Below, piece after piece: positions 43,300 to 52,888 of a DNA stretch of 64,000 bases. Position numbers and translations under genes: made by a program. The notes beneath the pieces are model-generated. The model saw only the letters and a program-made list of their open reading frames with translations. It was not told the origin of the DNA and searched no databases. Each line of letters opens with the position of its first letter. The first letter of the stretch is position 1. Source of the stretch: Cohnella sp. WQ 127256 (GTDB lineage: Bacteria; Bacillota; Bacilli; Paenibacillales; Paenibacillaceae); the NCBI RefSeq assembly GCF_024519285.1, contig NZ_JAMZCY010000009.1:248001-312000 (forward strand), in the 5' to 3' direction.

Positions 43300-46200
43300 A
43301 TGACGAATACTAAGCAACCCCCTTCCGAGCCCAAGCGTAAAGGTGAAGGCTTTAAGACAGCGGGGAAAATCGCAGGTTTCACAGTATTATGGCTTGTCTT
43401 GTTCGGACTGCTTGCCGGACTTGTAGGAGCTGGTGCTGTAACTGGTTATATTGCATCATTGGTGCACGATGATCCAATCCGTAATCAAAGCTTAATCAAG
43501 GAAAAAATTAATGAAAATGCGATAACCGGGTTTGTTTATTTCAATGACAAAACACCTATTGGACAATTACGTTCCGAGGAAGATCGTCGCCCGATCACGT
43601 ACGACCAAATCCCACAAACGATTATCGACGCGGTCATCGCTATAGAAGACAAAAACTTCTTCACACACCCAGGTATCGATGCCAACGGATTGTTACGTGC
43701 GGTCAAGCAGCAATTACTGAACGAAAGCGTACAAACTGGCGGCAGTACGATCACCCAACAATTAGCACGCCGAGTATTTCTCAACCTAGATCAAACTTCG
43801 AGCCGTAAAGCCAAGGAAATTTTCCTATCCCTTCGTCTGGAAAAGGTCCTAGACAAGAAAGAAATCATAACGGCCTACTTAAATAAGGTTCCTTACGGCA
43901 ACGGCTCCTCCGGGTATCAAGTATTCGGAATTAAAGCTGCAGCCAATGGGATATTCGGTATCAAGGATTTAGAACAATTGAACATCGCCCAAGCCGCTTA
44001 TTTAGCCGGTGTACCTCAATTGCCTTCTCTTTACTCTGCATTTAACGGTAAAGGGGATTTCAACGAGAAAAACTTCAAACGTGCTGTAACGAGACAAAAG
44101 CTTGTTCTCAGCCGTATGCTTGAGGAGAACAAAATCAATCAAGCCCAATATAACGAGGCATTAGCGTTCGATTTATACAGCTCCCTTGCTAAGCCTAGTG
44201 AAAAAGCATATAACACCTATCCGTATCTCATGCTCGAAGTTGAGCGCCAGGCTGCTGAGATTCTCGTTCTCAAGGAGAATCCTACACTCACTCGCGAAGA
44301 CTTGAAGAAAAAAGAAAATGCTCCCCTAATCGAAGAGGCACGTGGTCTGCTTCTACGGAGTGGATACAAGGTCACCACGACGATTGACAAAAAGGTGTAC
44401 AACCTTATGCATAAGATCGCCGAGGATCCAGCTAATTTCGCACCGGATCACCCCGTTAAAGGCGTAGAGCAAATTGCTGCCGTCATGATGGACCAGAAGA
44501 CAGGTGCCATCCTAGGGATGATTGAAGGACGCGACTTCCACATCGAGCAGATGAACTTTGCTACACAGATGGTTCGGCAGCCGGGTTCAGCCATGAAGCC
44601 AATCGCAGCTTATTTACCTGCACTTGACAAAGGTCTTATCCAACCTGGTAGCATTCTTGATGATGCCCCTGTTATTCTGAAGAACGGTGGCGGTGGATAC
44701 CATATCCCGAAAAACTCCAATAACCGTTACTCAGGTCTCGTAACCGCTCGTCAAGCACTGAACAGCTCTTACAATATCCCTGCTCTGAAAATCTTCCTTG
44801 ATAAAGTCACCATCAAAGAATCTTGGGCGTTTGCCCGTTCTCTCGGCATTACGACCTTGGTGAAGGAAGACGACGAAGCCCAAACCGGAGTTATCGGCGG
44901 TCTTAAATACGGAACCTCTGTTGAGGAATTAACGAATGCCTATGCCGCAATTGGTAACAAGGGTGTATTCAATGACGGTTATCTCATTGAAGAAATTCTC
45001 GATGCTAATAACAAGCCTGTTTATAAGCATGAGCCTAATCCGAAACAAATCGTATCCGAGCAATCCGCGTATTTGATGACCGATATGCTTCGTACAGTTG
45101 TAACGAACGGTACAGCGACATCCATTATGACCCAATTTAAAAACTATAAAAATATTCCGGTCGTTGGTAAAACCGGAACGACGCAAAACTATAGCGACGT
45201 TTGGTTCGAAGGTTACACCCCTGATATTACACTGGGCGTATGGGCTGGTTATGAGAAAGTCATTCATACCTTGTCCTCGGATGGTCACGGACGAGCTCGT
45301 TCCATCTGGGCTAAAATTATGAATGAAGTAACCGAGGCTAAGCCAGAGCTGTTCCCAACTAAGACATTCGAGAAACCTGATGGGATCGTGTCCAAAACCG
45401 TCTCTAGTGTCAGTGGTAAGCTCCCAACGGAGTTGACGCGGTCAGCCGGAAAGCTGGTAACCGACATCTTCAACCGTAAGTTCATCCCTACAGAAGAAGA
45501 CGATGCTCTCGTTAAAGTGAAGTATATTTCTTACAACGGTGTAAACTATTTACCACAAGCGGAAACACCTGAAGATCTGCTGCGGGAATCCGTCATGGTT
45601 GTTAGAGAGACACCGCTGGATACGCTAATGGAGGAATTACAGGCGAAACTTGGTAAGGTAGCCGTTCAGTCTCGCAAGGCGCTCTCGTACTATTTGCCTA
45701 AGGACGCCGACCAAAGCGCACCTTCCAAAATCGATCCACGTGTAGAAGATGGAGCTGTCCCAGCACCTCCAAAACACATTTCTGTGGAAACCTTAAATAA
45801 CTTAGCACGAATCACCTTCTCTCCTTCACCTGAAGCCGACGTAGCCGGTTACCGACTGTATCGTTCAATTAATGGTGGTGTTTTCCAGAAGGTCGAAGCT
45901 TCCGTACCTGCAGGAGCGGATGCGAAATTCGTCAACTACATTAGTCCAGGCCAATCCTATAGTTATTATGTAACTGCCGTCGACGTTGCCGGAAATGAAT
46001 CGGCTCCTAGCGAAAAGTTATTGAGTGACGGAGGAAAAGGCAATGAAGATCCAAACCTTCCTAATCCTAGTCTCCCTGGTGATGGCACTGATCCTAACTT
46101 CCCAAATAATCCGGATCAAGGGAATACGGGTAAAATTCCATCATCACCAAGCGGATTAACTGCACAAGGAACAGATATTGGGGTTACACTCTCATGGAAT

Positions 46201-46407
46201 TCAAATGCAAGTAGTGAAGGTGTAACGCAGTATCAGATTTGGTTTAGCGATGCTGCACAAGGGAAATACAAATTACTTGGCACGACGGAGTCTACTACTT
46301 TCGAGTATATTGCACCGCTGTCATCAGGTTGGTATCGCATAATGGCGATCAACGCGTCTGGGGAGTCCCCTCCTTCTGCCTCTGTTGAAGTGAAATCCGG
46401 TGGCTAG
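43300..46407 (+). CDS. Class A penicillin-binding protein (PBP1A type) with C-terminal FN3 domains
   Basis: Bifunctional peptidoglycan synthase of 1035 residues. One membrane segment (about 25-55) is followed by a GT51 glycosyltransferase (about 75-260) with AIEDKNFFTHPG and GGSTITQQLARR. The transpeptidase (about 390-690) has the SxxK motif as PGSAMKPIAAYL, the SxN motif SSYN and KTGTTQNYSD. Residues about 820-915 and 945-1030 form two fibronectin type III-like domains joined by a Pro/Gly/Asn linker. The ATG at 43300 has an AAGGAGG site eight bases upstream. FN3 tails occur in several Bacillales PBPs and may bind wall components. Single gene. Confidence 0.93.
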   Translation: MTNTKQPPSEPKRKGEGFKTAGKIAGFTVLWLVLFGLLAGLVGAGAVTGYIASLVHDDPIRNQSLIKEKINENAITGFVYFNDKTPIGQLRSEEDRRPITYDQIPQTIIDAVIAIEDKNFFTHPGIDANGLLRAVKQQLLNESVQTGGSTITQQLARRVFLNLDQTSSRKAKEIFLSLRLEKVLDKKEIITAYLNKVPYGNGSSGYQVFGIKAAANGIFGIKDLEQLNIAQAAYLAGVPQLPSLYSAFNGKGDFNEKNFKRAVTRQKLVLSRMLEENKINQAQYNEALAFDLYSSLAKPSEKAYNTYPYLMLEVERQAAEILVLKENPTLTREDLKKKENAPLIEEARGLLLRSGYKVTTTIDKKVYNLMHKIAEDPANFAPDHPVKGVEQIAAVMMDQKTGAILGMIEGRDFHIEQMNFATQMVRQPGSAMKPIAAYLPALDKGLIQPGSILDDAPVILKNGGGGYHIPKNSNNRYSGLVTARQALNSSYNIPALKIFLDKVTIKESWAFARSLGITTLVKEDDEAQTGVIGGLKYGTSVEELTNAYAAIGNKGVFNDGYLIEEILDANNKPVYKHEPNPKQIVSEQSAYLMTDMLRTVVTNGTATSIMTQFKNYKNIPVVGKTGTTQNYSDVWFEGYTPDITLGVWAGYEKVIHTLSSDGHGRARSIWAKIMNEVTEAKPELFPTKTFEKPDGIVSKTVSSVSGKLPTELTRSAGKLVTDIFNRKFIPTEEDDALVKVKYISYNGVNYLPQAETPEDLLRESVMVVRETPLDTLMEELQAKLGKVAVQSRKALSYYLPKDADQSAPSKIDPRVEDGAVPAPPKHISVETLNNLARITFSPSPEADVAGYRLYRSINGGVFQKVEASVPAGADAKFVNYISPGQSYSYYVTAVDVAGNESAPSEKLLSDGGKGNEDPNLPNPSLPGDGTDPNFPNNPDQGNTGKIPSSPSGLTAQGTDIGVTLSWNSNASSEGVTQYQIWFSDAAQGKYKLLGTTESTTFEYIAPLSSGWYRIMAINASGESPPSASVEVKSGG

Positions 46408-46422
46408 ACCATAATAAATTGA

Positions 46423-46460
46423 AAGCCCCCGCCTTCGTCCATGGACGAAGGCGGGGGCTT
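46423..46460. terminator. Bidirectional terminator between the PBP and acsA genes
   Basis: Perfect 18-bp stem AAGCCCCCGCCTTCGTCC with its complement around a 2-base centre. TTATTT follows on the plus strand and TTTCAATTTATT on the minus strand. It serves both convergent genes. Confidence 0.88.
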
Positions 46461-46485
46461 ATTTATATGCGTATGGAGTCGAGGA

Positions 46486-48210
46486 CTAGTCCTCGATTGT
46501 AGACAAATCACCCGTCGGCAAATTAAGCTCCCAAGCTTTTAATACCCGGCGCATGATCTTTCCGCTGCGAGTTTTTGGAAGCTTGTCTTTGAATTCGATC
46601 TCACGAGGGGAAGCATGAGCGGAAAGACCTTCCTTCACGAACTTGGCGATATCCGCTTTCAGCTCATCGGATGGTGTAAAACCTTCACGAAGCGATATGA
46701 AAGCTTTGATGATTTCTCCGCGTATTGGATCAGGCTTACCAATAACTCCGGCTTCTGCAACTGCCGGATGCTCAACAAGCTTACTCTCTACCTCGAAAGG
46801 TCCAACACGTTCGCCCGCAGTATTGATGACATCGTCGATTCTTCCTTGGAACCAGAAGTAACCTTCATCATCCATATACGCCGAATCACCTGATACATAC
46901 CACCCAGGGATATGGAAGTATTCCTCATACTTCGTCGGATTGTTCCAGATCGTACGCATCATGGACGGCCAAGGCGTCTTAATCGCCAGGTTCCCCATCT
47001 GGAATGGAGGTAGCTCTTTTCCTTGATCATCGATAATTGCTGCTTGAATACCAGGAACAGGTTTACCCATCGATCCTGGTTTAATGTCCATACTCGGGTA
47101 GTTGCAGATTAACTGTCCACCGGTTTCAGTCATCCACCAAGTGTCATGAATGCGTTGTCCGTAGATTTTATTACCCCAACGGACGACCTCAGGATTAAGT
47201 GGTTCGCCAACACTTAGCACATGACGCAAGCTGGATAGATCGAACGATTTAACGACATCGTCTCCTGCTCCCATCAACATACGGAATGCCGTCGGGGCAC
47301 TATACCATACGGTAACTTTATACTTCTGAATCGTTGAGTACCAATCCTGCGGGCTGAATCTGCCCCCACGCACAACGTTGGTCACCCCATTTAACCATGG
47401 TGCGAATATCCCATATGAAGTTCCCGTAACCCATCCTGGATCAGCAGTACACCAGTACACATCATCTTCTCTTAAATCTAGCACAACTCGTCCTGTATGA
47501 TAGTGCTGAAGCATCGCGTTCTGAACATGAAATACCCCTTTAGGTTTTCCTGTAGAGCCCGATGTGTAATGTAGAATAAGACCATCTTCCCGATCAAGGA
47601 ATGTCAATTCCGTTTCATCGGATGCTGTTTCCATTGCGGATGAAAAATCGATGATGCCGTTGCCTTCTTCGACGGAATCTCCGAATACGATGACATGCTT
47701 CAGATCCGGTAAATCAGCCCGTGGAACCCGAGACAGTAACGCTGTAGTCGTAATGATAGCTACCGCCCCACTATCCTTCAAGCGATCTCTCACAGCTGTT
47801 TCCATGAATGCCTCGAACAAAGGTCCGACAACCGAACCTACTTTAAGCGCACCAAAGAGGCTAAAATAAAGCTCGGGTGTACGCGGCATAAAAATAAACA
47901 CTCTGTCACCTTTAACCACACCTAAATCACGTAGCACATTGGCAAATCTATTAGATTGCCTCGATAGATCAGCGAAAGTATAGCTTTCTTCACGCTGAGT
48001 ATCGCTGTAATGAAGCGCGATTTTGTCGCCTCGCCCATTGTCAACATGGCGATCAATCGCTTCATAGGCCATATTAACCTTGCCTGTCGAAGCCCAGGAA
48101 AATTGACTTTCAATGTCGGCCCAGTTTAAGTCTTTTACTGCCTCATCGTATGACGCCATGTTAGACACCGTCGCTGTGACGGCCAATTTCTCATCAGATT
48201 GAAATGTCAC
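46486..48210 (-). CDS. acsA: Acetyl-CoA synthetase
   Basis: AcsA activates acetate with ATP and CoA to acetyl-CoA. The 574-residue protein closely matches Bacillus AcsA (572), including LHYTSGSTGKPKGV, YWCTADPGWVTGTSYGIFAP, and the C-terminal PKTRSGKIMRRVLK with the lysine that AcuA acetylates. A GTG start with GGTGAT site is used. It is divergent from acuA-acuC, so enzyme and its acetylation/deacetylation control genes share one regulatory region carrying a cre site. Confidence 0.97.
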   Translation of the reverse strand: MTFQSDEKLAVTATVSNMASYDEAVKDLNWADIESQFSWASTGKVNMAYEAIDRHVDNGRGDKIALHYSDTQREESYTFADLSRQSNRFANVLRDLGVVKGDRVFIFMPRTPELYFSLFGALKVGSVVGPLFEAFMETAVRDRLKDSGAVAIITTTALLSRVPRADLPDLKHVIVFGDSVEEGNGIIDFSSAMETASDETELTFLDREDGLILHYTSGSTGKPKGVFHVQNAMLQHYHTGRVVLDLREDDVYWCTADPGWVTGTSYGIFAPWLNGVTNVVRGGRFSPQDWYSTIQKYKVTVWYSAPTAFRMLMGAGDDVVKSFDLSSLRHVLSVGEPLNPEVVRWGNKIYGQRIHDTWWMTETGGQLICNYPSMDIKPGSMGKPVPGIQAAIIDDQGKELPPFQMGNLAIKTPWPSMMRTIWNNPTKYEEYFHIPGWYVSGDSAYMDDEGYFWFQGRIDDVINTAGERVGPFEVESKLVEHPAVAEAGVIGKPDPIRGEIIKAFISLREGFTPSDELKADIAKFVKEGLSAHASPREIEFKDKLPKTRSGKIMRRVLKAWELNLPTGDLSTIED

Positions 48211-48377
48211 GATCCATCACCATCCCATTGGAATACGGTCACCCGTTACGAATACGCTTACATCTTCTTGAGGAAATGTTCTCCTCAGCCATTGTCATTA
48301 TAACACAGAGTGAACGAACTCGGAATCTGAGACGGGGTAAATTTCCACTTTGCTAGGGACAATATTAGCTAACCTAG

Positions 48378-48393
48378 TTGTAAGCGGTTCCTG
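48378..48393 (+). promoter_or_regulatory. cre site between acsA and acuA
   Basis: TTGTAAGCGGTTCCTG matches the CcpA consensus with one mismatch (last base). It covers the expected -35 region of the acuA promoter. Catabolite repression of acs/acu genes by CcpA is known in Bacillus. Confidence 0.75.
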
Positions 48394-48408
48394 CACAACC
48401 CGCTTTGA

Positions 48409-48417
48409 TGTTATAAT
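48409..48417 (+). promoter_or_regulatory. Extended -10 promoter for acuA
   Basis: TGTTATAAT 38 bp before the acuA start, directly downstream of the cre site. Confidence 0.6.
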
Positions 48418-48454
48418 AGCATTAAAGCTCTAAAACGGCTGAAGGGAGAACGGT

Positions 48455-49087
48455 ATGGAACACTTTAAATGTTACGTTCGGTATCCTATCAATCGAGATA
48501 GTAGATCCCTTATCGTCGAAGGCCCTGTTTCTCCGGAAACATTACGCGGTCTGACGCTTCACCCTAAATTAGACGCCTTCCGCAGACCTAAAGAGCAGCA
48601 TGAAGCTTTGGTCGAAATTTCCGAGCTACCAGAAGGTAGAATCATTGTCGCCCGCGAAGAGGAAGTCATCGTCGGTTATGTGACCTTCCATTATCCAGAT
48701 GAGATGGAGCGGTGGTCAGAGGGCGGTATGGAAGACTTGGTTGAGTTAGGCGCCATTGAAGTCGCGGATGATTATCGTAATCTTGGACTAGGAAAGTCTC
48801 TCATCTCCGCGTCTTTCGAGAATAACCAGCTAGATAATATGATCGTGTTCACAACGGAATATTATTGGCACTGGGACCTTGATTCTAGTGGACTAAATGT
48901 GTGGGAATACAGACAGATGATGGAGAAGCTGATGAAATCAGTCGACATGGTCTGGTTTGCTACGGACGATCCAGAAATATGTGCGCACCCCGCAAATTGC
49001 CTCATGGTCCGAATTGGCAAAGACGTACCCCTATCTTCCGTAGAACAATTTGACCGTGTTAGATTTAGACAACGCTTCATGTATTAG
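48455..49087 (+). CDS. acuA: Acetyl-CoA synthetase acetyltransferase AcuA (GNAT)
   Basis: AcuA acetylates AcsA and inactivates it. The 210-residue protein has a GNAT fold with the acetyl-CoA binding region IEVADDYRNLGLGKSLISAS near residue 105 and the preceding VIVGYVTFHYPDE. Length equals the Bacillus protein. A GGGAG site precedes the ATG. It leads an acuA-acuC pair. acuB, which lies between them in Bacillus, is absent here. Confidence 0.93.
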   Translation: MEHFKCYVRYPINRDSRSLIVEGPVSPETLRGLTLHPKLDAFRRPKEQHEALVEISELPEGRIIVAREEEVIVGYVTFHYPDEMERWSEGGMEDLVELGAIEVADDYRNLGLGKSLISASFENNQLDNMIVFTTEYYWHWDLDSSGLNVWEYRQMMEKLMKSVDMVWFATDDPEICAHPANCLMVRIGKDVPLSSVEQFDRVRFRQRFMY

Positions 49088-49167
49088 TGTAGTGGGATCA
49101 CACTCGTCACATTATGCTTGCCCCGATAACGGCGCTTAGCGCTCGTGTAAGCGGGCGTAGCCTTTAG

Positions 49168-50382
49168 ATGAAAGGTAGGCGACCTCCCCTGGCTTCAAGA
49201 TCGTTATGGATCAACAATACCGCTTCCGAGCGCTATCACTTTTCAGATGAGCATCCTTTCCACCCTGTTCGCTTAGATTTAACAGAAAATCTACTGCGGT
49301 GCTGCGGGGCATTGGACAGTGGAACCCTTATCCCTCCCTTCTCCCTAATAGAGGCGGAAAGGATTATTCGAAATACCCATCGTGCCGATTATATCGATAT
49401 CGTAACTGCTTTAAGCACTAATCAACCGAGCTTAGAAGCTATCAATCAAGCCTCGCGTTTCGGTCTTGAAGACGATGGAGATACTCCCTATTTCTTAGGT
49501 ATGCATGAAGCTGCCGTAGCTGTATCCGCAGGCTCTATCGCTGCTGCTGATGCGGTCATGTCTGGACAAGCGGATCATGCGCTTCATCTTGCGGGTGGGC
49601 TACATCATGCCTTCCCTGATCACGCCTCCGGTTTCTGCGTATACAATGATGCTGCAGCGGCCATTTCCTACATTCGCGAAAAATATAACGCACGTGTCCT
49701 ATACATAGATACTGACGTTCATCATGGTGATGGGGTACAGTGGTTTTTCTATACAGATCCCGATGTATTCACTCTTTCCATTCATGAAACCGGTAAATTT
49801 CTTTTTCCCGGCAGCGGTTTTCCTCATGAGAGAGGCGATTCATCCGGGTACGGCACTTGTCTTAATATTTCCGTAGAGCCTTATACCGAGGACGAATCTT
49901 GGCTCGACTGTTTCGAGCAGGCAGTGGAGCATGCAGCACGCGCCTTCAAACCAGATCTTATTATTAGTCAGCATGGCTGCGATGCCCATGCCTTCGATCC
50001 GCTTGCGCATATTCAGTGCAGCATGCAGATCTACCGTGAAATGCCACGAATTATCCACCAGCTTGCCGACCGATATACGCAAGGCAAATGGGTCGCGCTA
50101 GGTGGAGGAGGATACGACCATTGGCGTGTGGTACCACGGGCGTGGAGCTTGCTGTGGATGGAGATGAGTCAGCATCCCCTACTCGCTCATATTGACGCTG
50201 AGCCCCAAGGAGGGCTTCTCCCAGCACAATGGCCCAACATCACAACCAAGCTTAAACCGGAATTCCCACTTCCTTCAACGTGGTTGGATGATGTTGCCTC
50301 CTGGACTCCAATGCCTCGAAGAGAGGAAATCACGAGAAAAAACAAATTGAATTTAGAGCTCGCTCTTCAGCATATTGGATAA
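49168..50382 (+). CDS. acuC: Acetoin utilisation / acetyl-CoA synthetase deacetylase AcuC
   Basis: AcuC is a class I histone-deacetylase-like enzyme that removes the acetyl group from AcsA-Lys. The 404 residues contain the catalytic His pair in GGLHHAFPDHAS, zinc ligands in DTDVHHGDGVQWFF and the third ligand in SQHGCDAHAFDPLAH, then GGGGYDHWRVV near the end. The start at 49168 has only a weak ribosome binding site; the hairpin-prone GGCGCTTAGCGCT upstream may affect translation. It follows acuA by 80 bp. Confidence 0.93.
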   Translation: MKGRRPPLASRSLWINNTASERYHFSDEHPFHPVRLDLTENLLRCCGALDSGTLIPPFSLIEAERIIRNTHRADYIDIVTALSTNQPSLEAINQASRFGLEDDGDTPYFLGMHEAAVAVSAGSIAAADAVMSGQADHALHLAGGLHHAFPDHASGFCVYNDAAAAISYIREKYNARVLYIDTDVHHGDGVQWFFYTDPDVFTLSIHETGKFLFPGSGFPHERGDSSGYGTCLNISVEPYTEDESWLDCFEQAVEHAARAFKPDLIISQHGCDAHAFDPLAHIQCSMQIYREMPRIIHQLADRYTQGKWVALGGGGYDHWRVVPRAWSLLWMEMSQHPLLAHIDAEPQGGLLPAQWPNITTKLKPEFPLPSTWLDDVASWTPMPRREEITRKNKLNLELALQHIG

Positions 50383-50402
50383 CAGTCATGTCCATACAGA
50401 TA

Positions 50403-50458
50403 AACAGAAGAGAAGATCGTCATCGGCTTATGCCATAATGACGGTCTTCTCTTCTGTT
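50403..50458 (+). terminator. Probable hairpin terminator after acuC
   Basis: 20-base arms (50403-50422, 50439-50458) pair with one mismatch. The following tract is only moderately T-rich, so termination efficiency is uncertain. Confidence 0.55.
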
Positions 50459-50504
50459 GCTGTGTCTGTACCATTATCCCATCGGCTCAGTTAATAGATT
50501 ATTA

Positions 50505-51206
50505 TTAAATCGTCTTAACCATCTCTTCAACGATCGCATAAGAGCGATTAGCCGCCTCAATCGTAAACTCCGCAAAGTTAACGTGAGCTGAACCGTCCGC
50601 TTTATCCGACATTGATCGTATAATGACGTGTGGGATATTGTTCATGTAGCATACTTGAGCAACTGAGGCGCCTTCCATTTCCGTACATGCGCCGTTCAAA
50701 TCATCGTATAAGCTCTTGACCATAACCCGATCCGCGATAAATTGATCGCCGGATAATATTTTACCGACATGACAACGTCCTGGATATACTTTACGACCCG
50801 CTTCCTCCGCTATAGCAATCAAATGACTATCTGCTGGATACTCCGATACTTCCTGGTAGGGAATTATCCCACGTGGGAAGCCAAGAGCTGTCACATCGAT
50901 ATCATGCTGCATGCTGCTAGTTGAAATGACGATATCTCCTATGTTTAACACAGGATCAACCGCACCAGCCACACCCGTAAAGATAATCGCATCGACGCCG
51001 TACCGATCAATGAGAACTTGGGTACAAACCGCCGCATTGACTTTACCAACTCCCGAACGGGTTAATACGACTTTCTTGCCTAGAAAGAGTCCACGATAAT
51101 AGGTTATTCCCGCATGTTGTTCGGTTTGTCTATTGTCCAATTTAGCTAATAGCAGCTCAATCTCCTCTTGCATAGCTCCGATAATTCCAAGCGTTCCGTA
51201 TGTCAT
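50505..51206 (-). CDS. mtnN: 5'-methylthioadenosine / S-adenosylhomocysteine nucleosidase
   Basis: MtnN hydrolyses MTA and SAH in methionine salvage and SAM by-product recycling. The 233-residue reading starts TYGTLGIIGAMQEEIELLL at 51206, chosen for the AAGGAAG site six bases upstream; a longer start at 51251 adds 15 unlike residues. Motifs: VVLTRSGVGKVNAA, FTGVAGAVDPVLNIGDIV, and the purine-site ACTEMEGASVAQ. Single gene between acuC and ccpA. Confidence 0.94.
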   Translation of the reverse strand: MTYGTLGIIGAMQEEIELLLAKLDNRQTEQHAGITYYRGLFLGKKVVLTRSGVGKVNAAVCTQVLIDRYGVDAIIFTGVAGAVDPVLNIGDIVISTSSMQHDIDVTALGFPRGIIPYQEVSEYPADSHLIAIAEEAGRKVYPGRCHVGKILSGDQFIADRVMVKSLYDDLNGACTEMEGASVAQVCYMNNIPHVIIRSMSDKADGSAHVNFAEFTIEAANRSYAIVEEMVKTI

Positions 51207-51242
51207 AACCAACTTCCTTTCCAATGATTTGGTCATAAAGAA

Positions 51243-51278
51243 GCCCCGCAACGGCTACCTTTCGCACCGATGCAGGGC
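51243..51278 (-). terminator. Probable terminator after ccpA
   Basis: GCCCCGCAACGG opposite CCGATGCAGGGC, two mismatches, 12-base loop; on the minus strand TTCTTT follows. Confidence 0.6.
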
Positions 51279-51296
51279 GTTCTATTCGTAAATGAA

Positions 51297-52310
51297 TTAA
51301 TTAGCTCGCGGTCCAGTTACCGAACGACGTACAATTAATTCGTGCGGCAAAGTTACCTTAGCATTCTCCACAGTTTCCTTTTTCATCAACTTCGTAAGAA
51401 GTCTCATGGAAACGGCACCGATATCGTACATCGGTTGAGCGACTGTTGTAAGAAGAGGACGAACCATTGACGAGATCCGGCTATTATCAACACTAATAAC
51501 CGACATATCTTCTGGAACGATTAATCCAGCATCCTGAATGCAATGAACAGCTCCAATCGCCATCTCATCCGTAGCAGCGAATACAGCTGTCGGACGCTCA
51601 GGCAGATCAAGGAAATACTGCATAGCATCTATGCCTGACTCGTATTTGTAATTGCCTACTCGCACGAAATCCTCACGATAAGGTAATCCAGCTTGCTCTA
51701 GCGCACGTTTGTATCCTTGGTAACGAGCATAACCGTTCGCTGGATCCTGTAACGTACCACTGATCATGGCTATCGATTTATGCCCTTCCGTAATAAGCTT
51801 AGTAACCGCATCGAATGCTGCGGCTTCATGGTCAATATCCACGGACGGAATTGTTCCCTTCTCGTCGGTTGTCGCACATAATACGACAGGAACGTGAGAA
51901 GTTTTGAAAGCTTGAATATGCTCGTCCGTCACAGCGCCCCCCATGAATAGCAAGCCATCGACTTGCTTCTCCAACAGCGTATTGACGACACGAATCTCTT
52001 TGTCTTTGCGTTTGTCCGCATTACAAAGAATAATATTGTAATGATACATATTAGCAATATCTTCAATTCCCCGTGCTACCTCAGCAAATAAAGCATTCGC
52101 TATATCGGGGATAACGACACCTACAGTTGTCGTTTTCTTGCTGGCTAGTCCTCTTGCAACCGCATTAGGACGGTAGCCGAGACGCTCAATAGCCTCGAAT
52201 ACCTTCTTACGAGTTTGCGGTTTAACATTTGGATTGTTGTTCACGACACGAGATACTGTCGCCATTGATACACCAGCTTCACGTGCCACGTCGTAAATGG
52301 TTACCGTCAC
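51297..52310 (-). CDS. ccpA: Catabolite control protein A
   Basis: CcpA is the global carbon catabolite regulator of Firmicutes; with HPr-Ser-P it binds cre sites. The 337 residues match CcpA almost throughout: VTIYDVAREAGVSMATVSRV, NPNVKPQTRKKVFEAIERLG, YRPNAVARGLASKKTTTVGV, and DIGAVSMRLLTKLM. A GTG start at 52310 with TGGAG nine bases upstream is preferred to the ATG at 52325, which has no site. Neighbouring acsA/acuA and the sugar ABC operon carry cre-like sites. The acs-acu-ccpA proximity is as in Bacillus. Confidence 0.96.
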   Translation of the reverse strand: MTVTIYDVAREAGVSMATVSRVVNNNPNVKPQTRKKVFEAIERLGYRPNAVARGLASKKTTTVGVVIPDIANALFAEVARGIEDIANMYHYNIILCNADKRKDKEIRVVNTLLEKQVDGLLFMGGAVTDEHIQAFKTSHVPVVLCATTDEKGTIPSVDIDHEAAAFDAVTKLITEGHKSIAMISGTLQDPANGYARYQGYKRALEQAGLPYREDFVRVGNYKYESGIDAMQYFLDLPERPTAVFAATDEMAIGAVHCIQDAGLIVPEDMSVISVDNSRISSMVRPLLTTVAQPMYDIGAVSMRLLTKLMKKETVENAKVTLPHELIVRRSVTGPRAN

Positions 52311-52439
52311 AATAATTCGCTCCAATGTTCATGACTGGAATATAAGAACTAGTCCATTCATGGATTATTAAGGTAATCATACGACAAAACCACATGTTTA
52401 GCAATCTGACATGGGGTTATTGCGTGTATAAAGTCGAGA

Positions 52440-52799
52440 TTAGGTATCGCTTGCAGCGGATCCTAGCTTCTCTGACAGAAATGGATAAGTAATTTTCCAA
52501 TGAGAAGTGTCCCAAACGGGTTGACCATCTTTGACTAGAATGGCTTGAGGAGACGCATGCTTAATTCCTAATTGCTCTGCAATTGCATTGCTAACCGGAC
52601 GGTCCTCAATGACATGAACGATTGCATAATCGACAGGATTTGTTTTGTCATCTTCGATAAAATGCATCAATTCTTCGTGAGCACCTGCACTAACCGAGCA
52701 ACTCGTACTATGTTTGAAAACAAGCAACGGCTTAGTGGAAGTACCCTTCAGCGCTTGTTCCCATTGTTCTAAAGATGTAAATTGTTGAATGTTCGCCAT
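52440..52799 (-). CDS. ytxJ: Bacilliredoxin-type protein YtxJ (BrxC)
   Basis: The 119-residue thioredoxin-fold protein matches DUF2847/YtxJ, a monothiol bacilliredoxin that removes bacillithiol from proteins. The active site reads HSTSCSVSAGAHEEL near residue 34, where Bacillus has TCPIS; the conserved cysteine remains. The cis-Pro region KHASPQAILVKDG is present. It implies that the organism makes bacillithiol. A standard ATG is used. Single gene upstream of ccpA. Confidence 0.88.
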   Translation of the reverse strand: MANIQQFTSLEQWEQALKGTSTKPLLVFKHSTSCSVSAGAHEELMHFIEDDKTNPVDYAIVHVIEDRPVSNAIAEQLGIKHASPQAILVKDGQPVWDTSHWKITYPFLSEKLGSAASDT

Positions 52800-52860
52800 T
52801 ATGCAGCCTCCTTGAAGATCAATATTATCATCGTATCAGAAAAAAGTTTCTTTCGCAAAA

Positions 52861-52886
52861 AAAACAGGGGAAATCCCCCGTTTTTT
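52861..52886. terminator. Terminator after the zinc-ribbon protein gene
   Basis: Short GC-rich hairpin (CAGGGG/CCCCCG around a short loop) flanked by A and T runs, so it can act in both directions. It lies three bases past the minus-strand stop. Confidence 0.75.
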
Positions 52887-52888
52887 CA

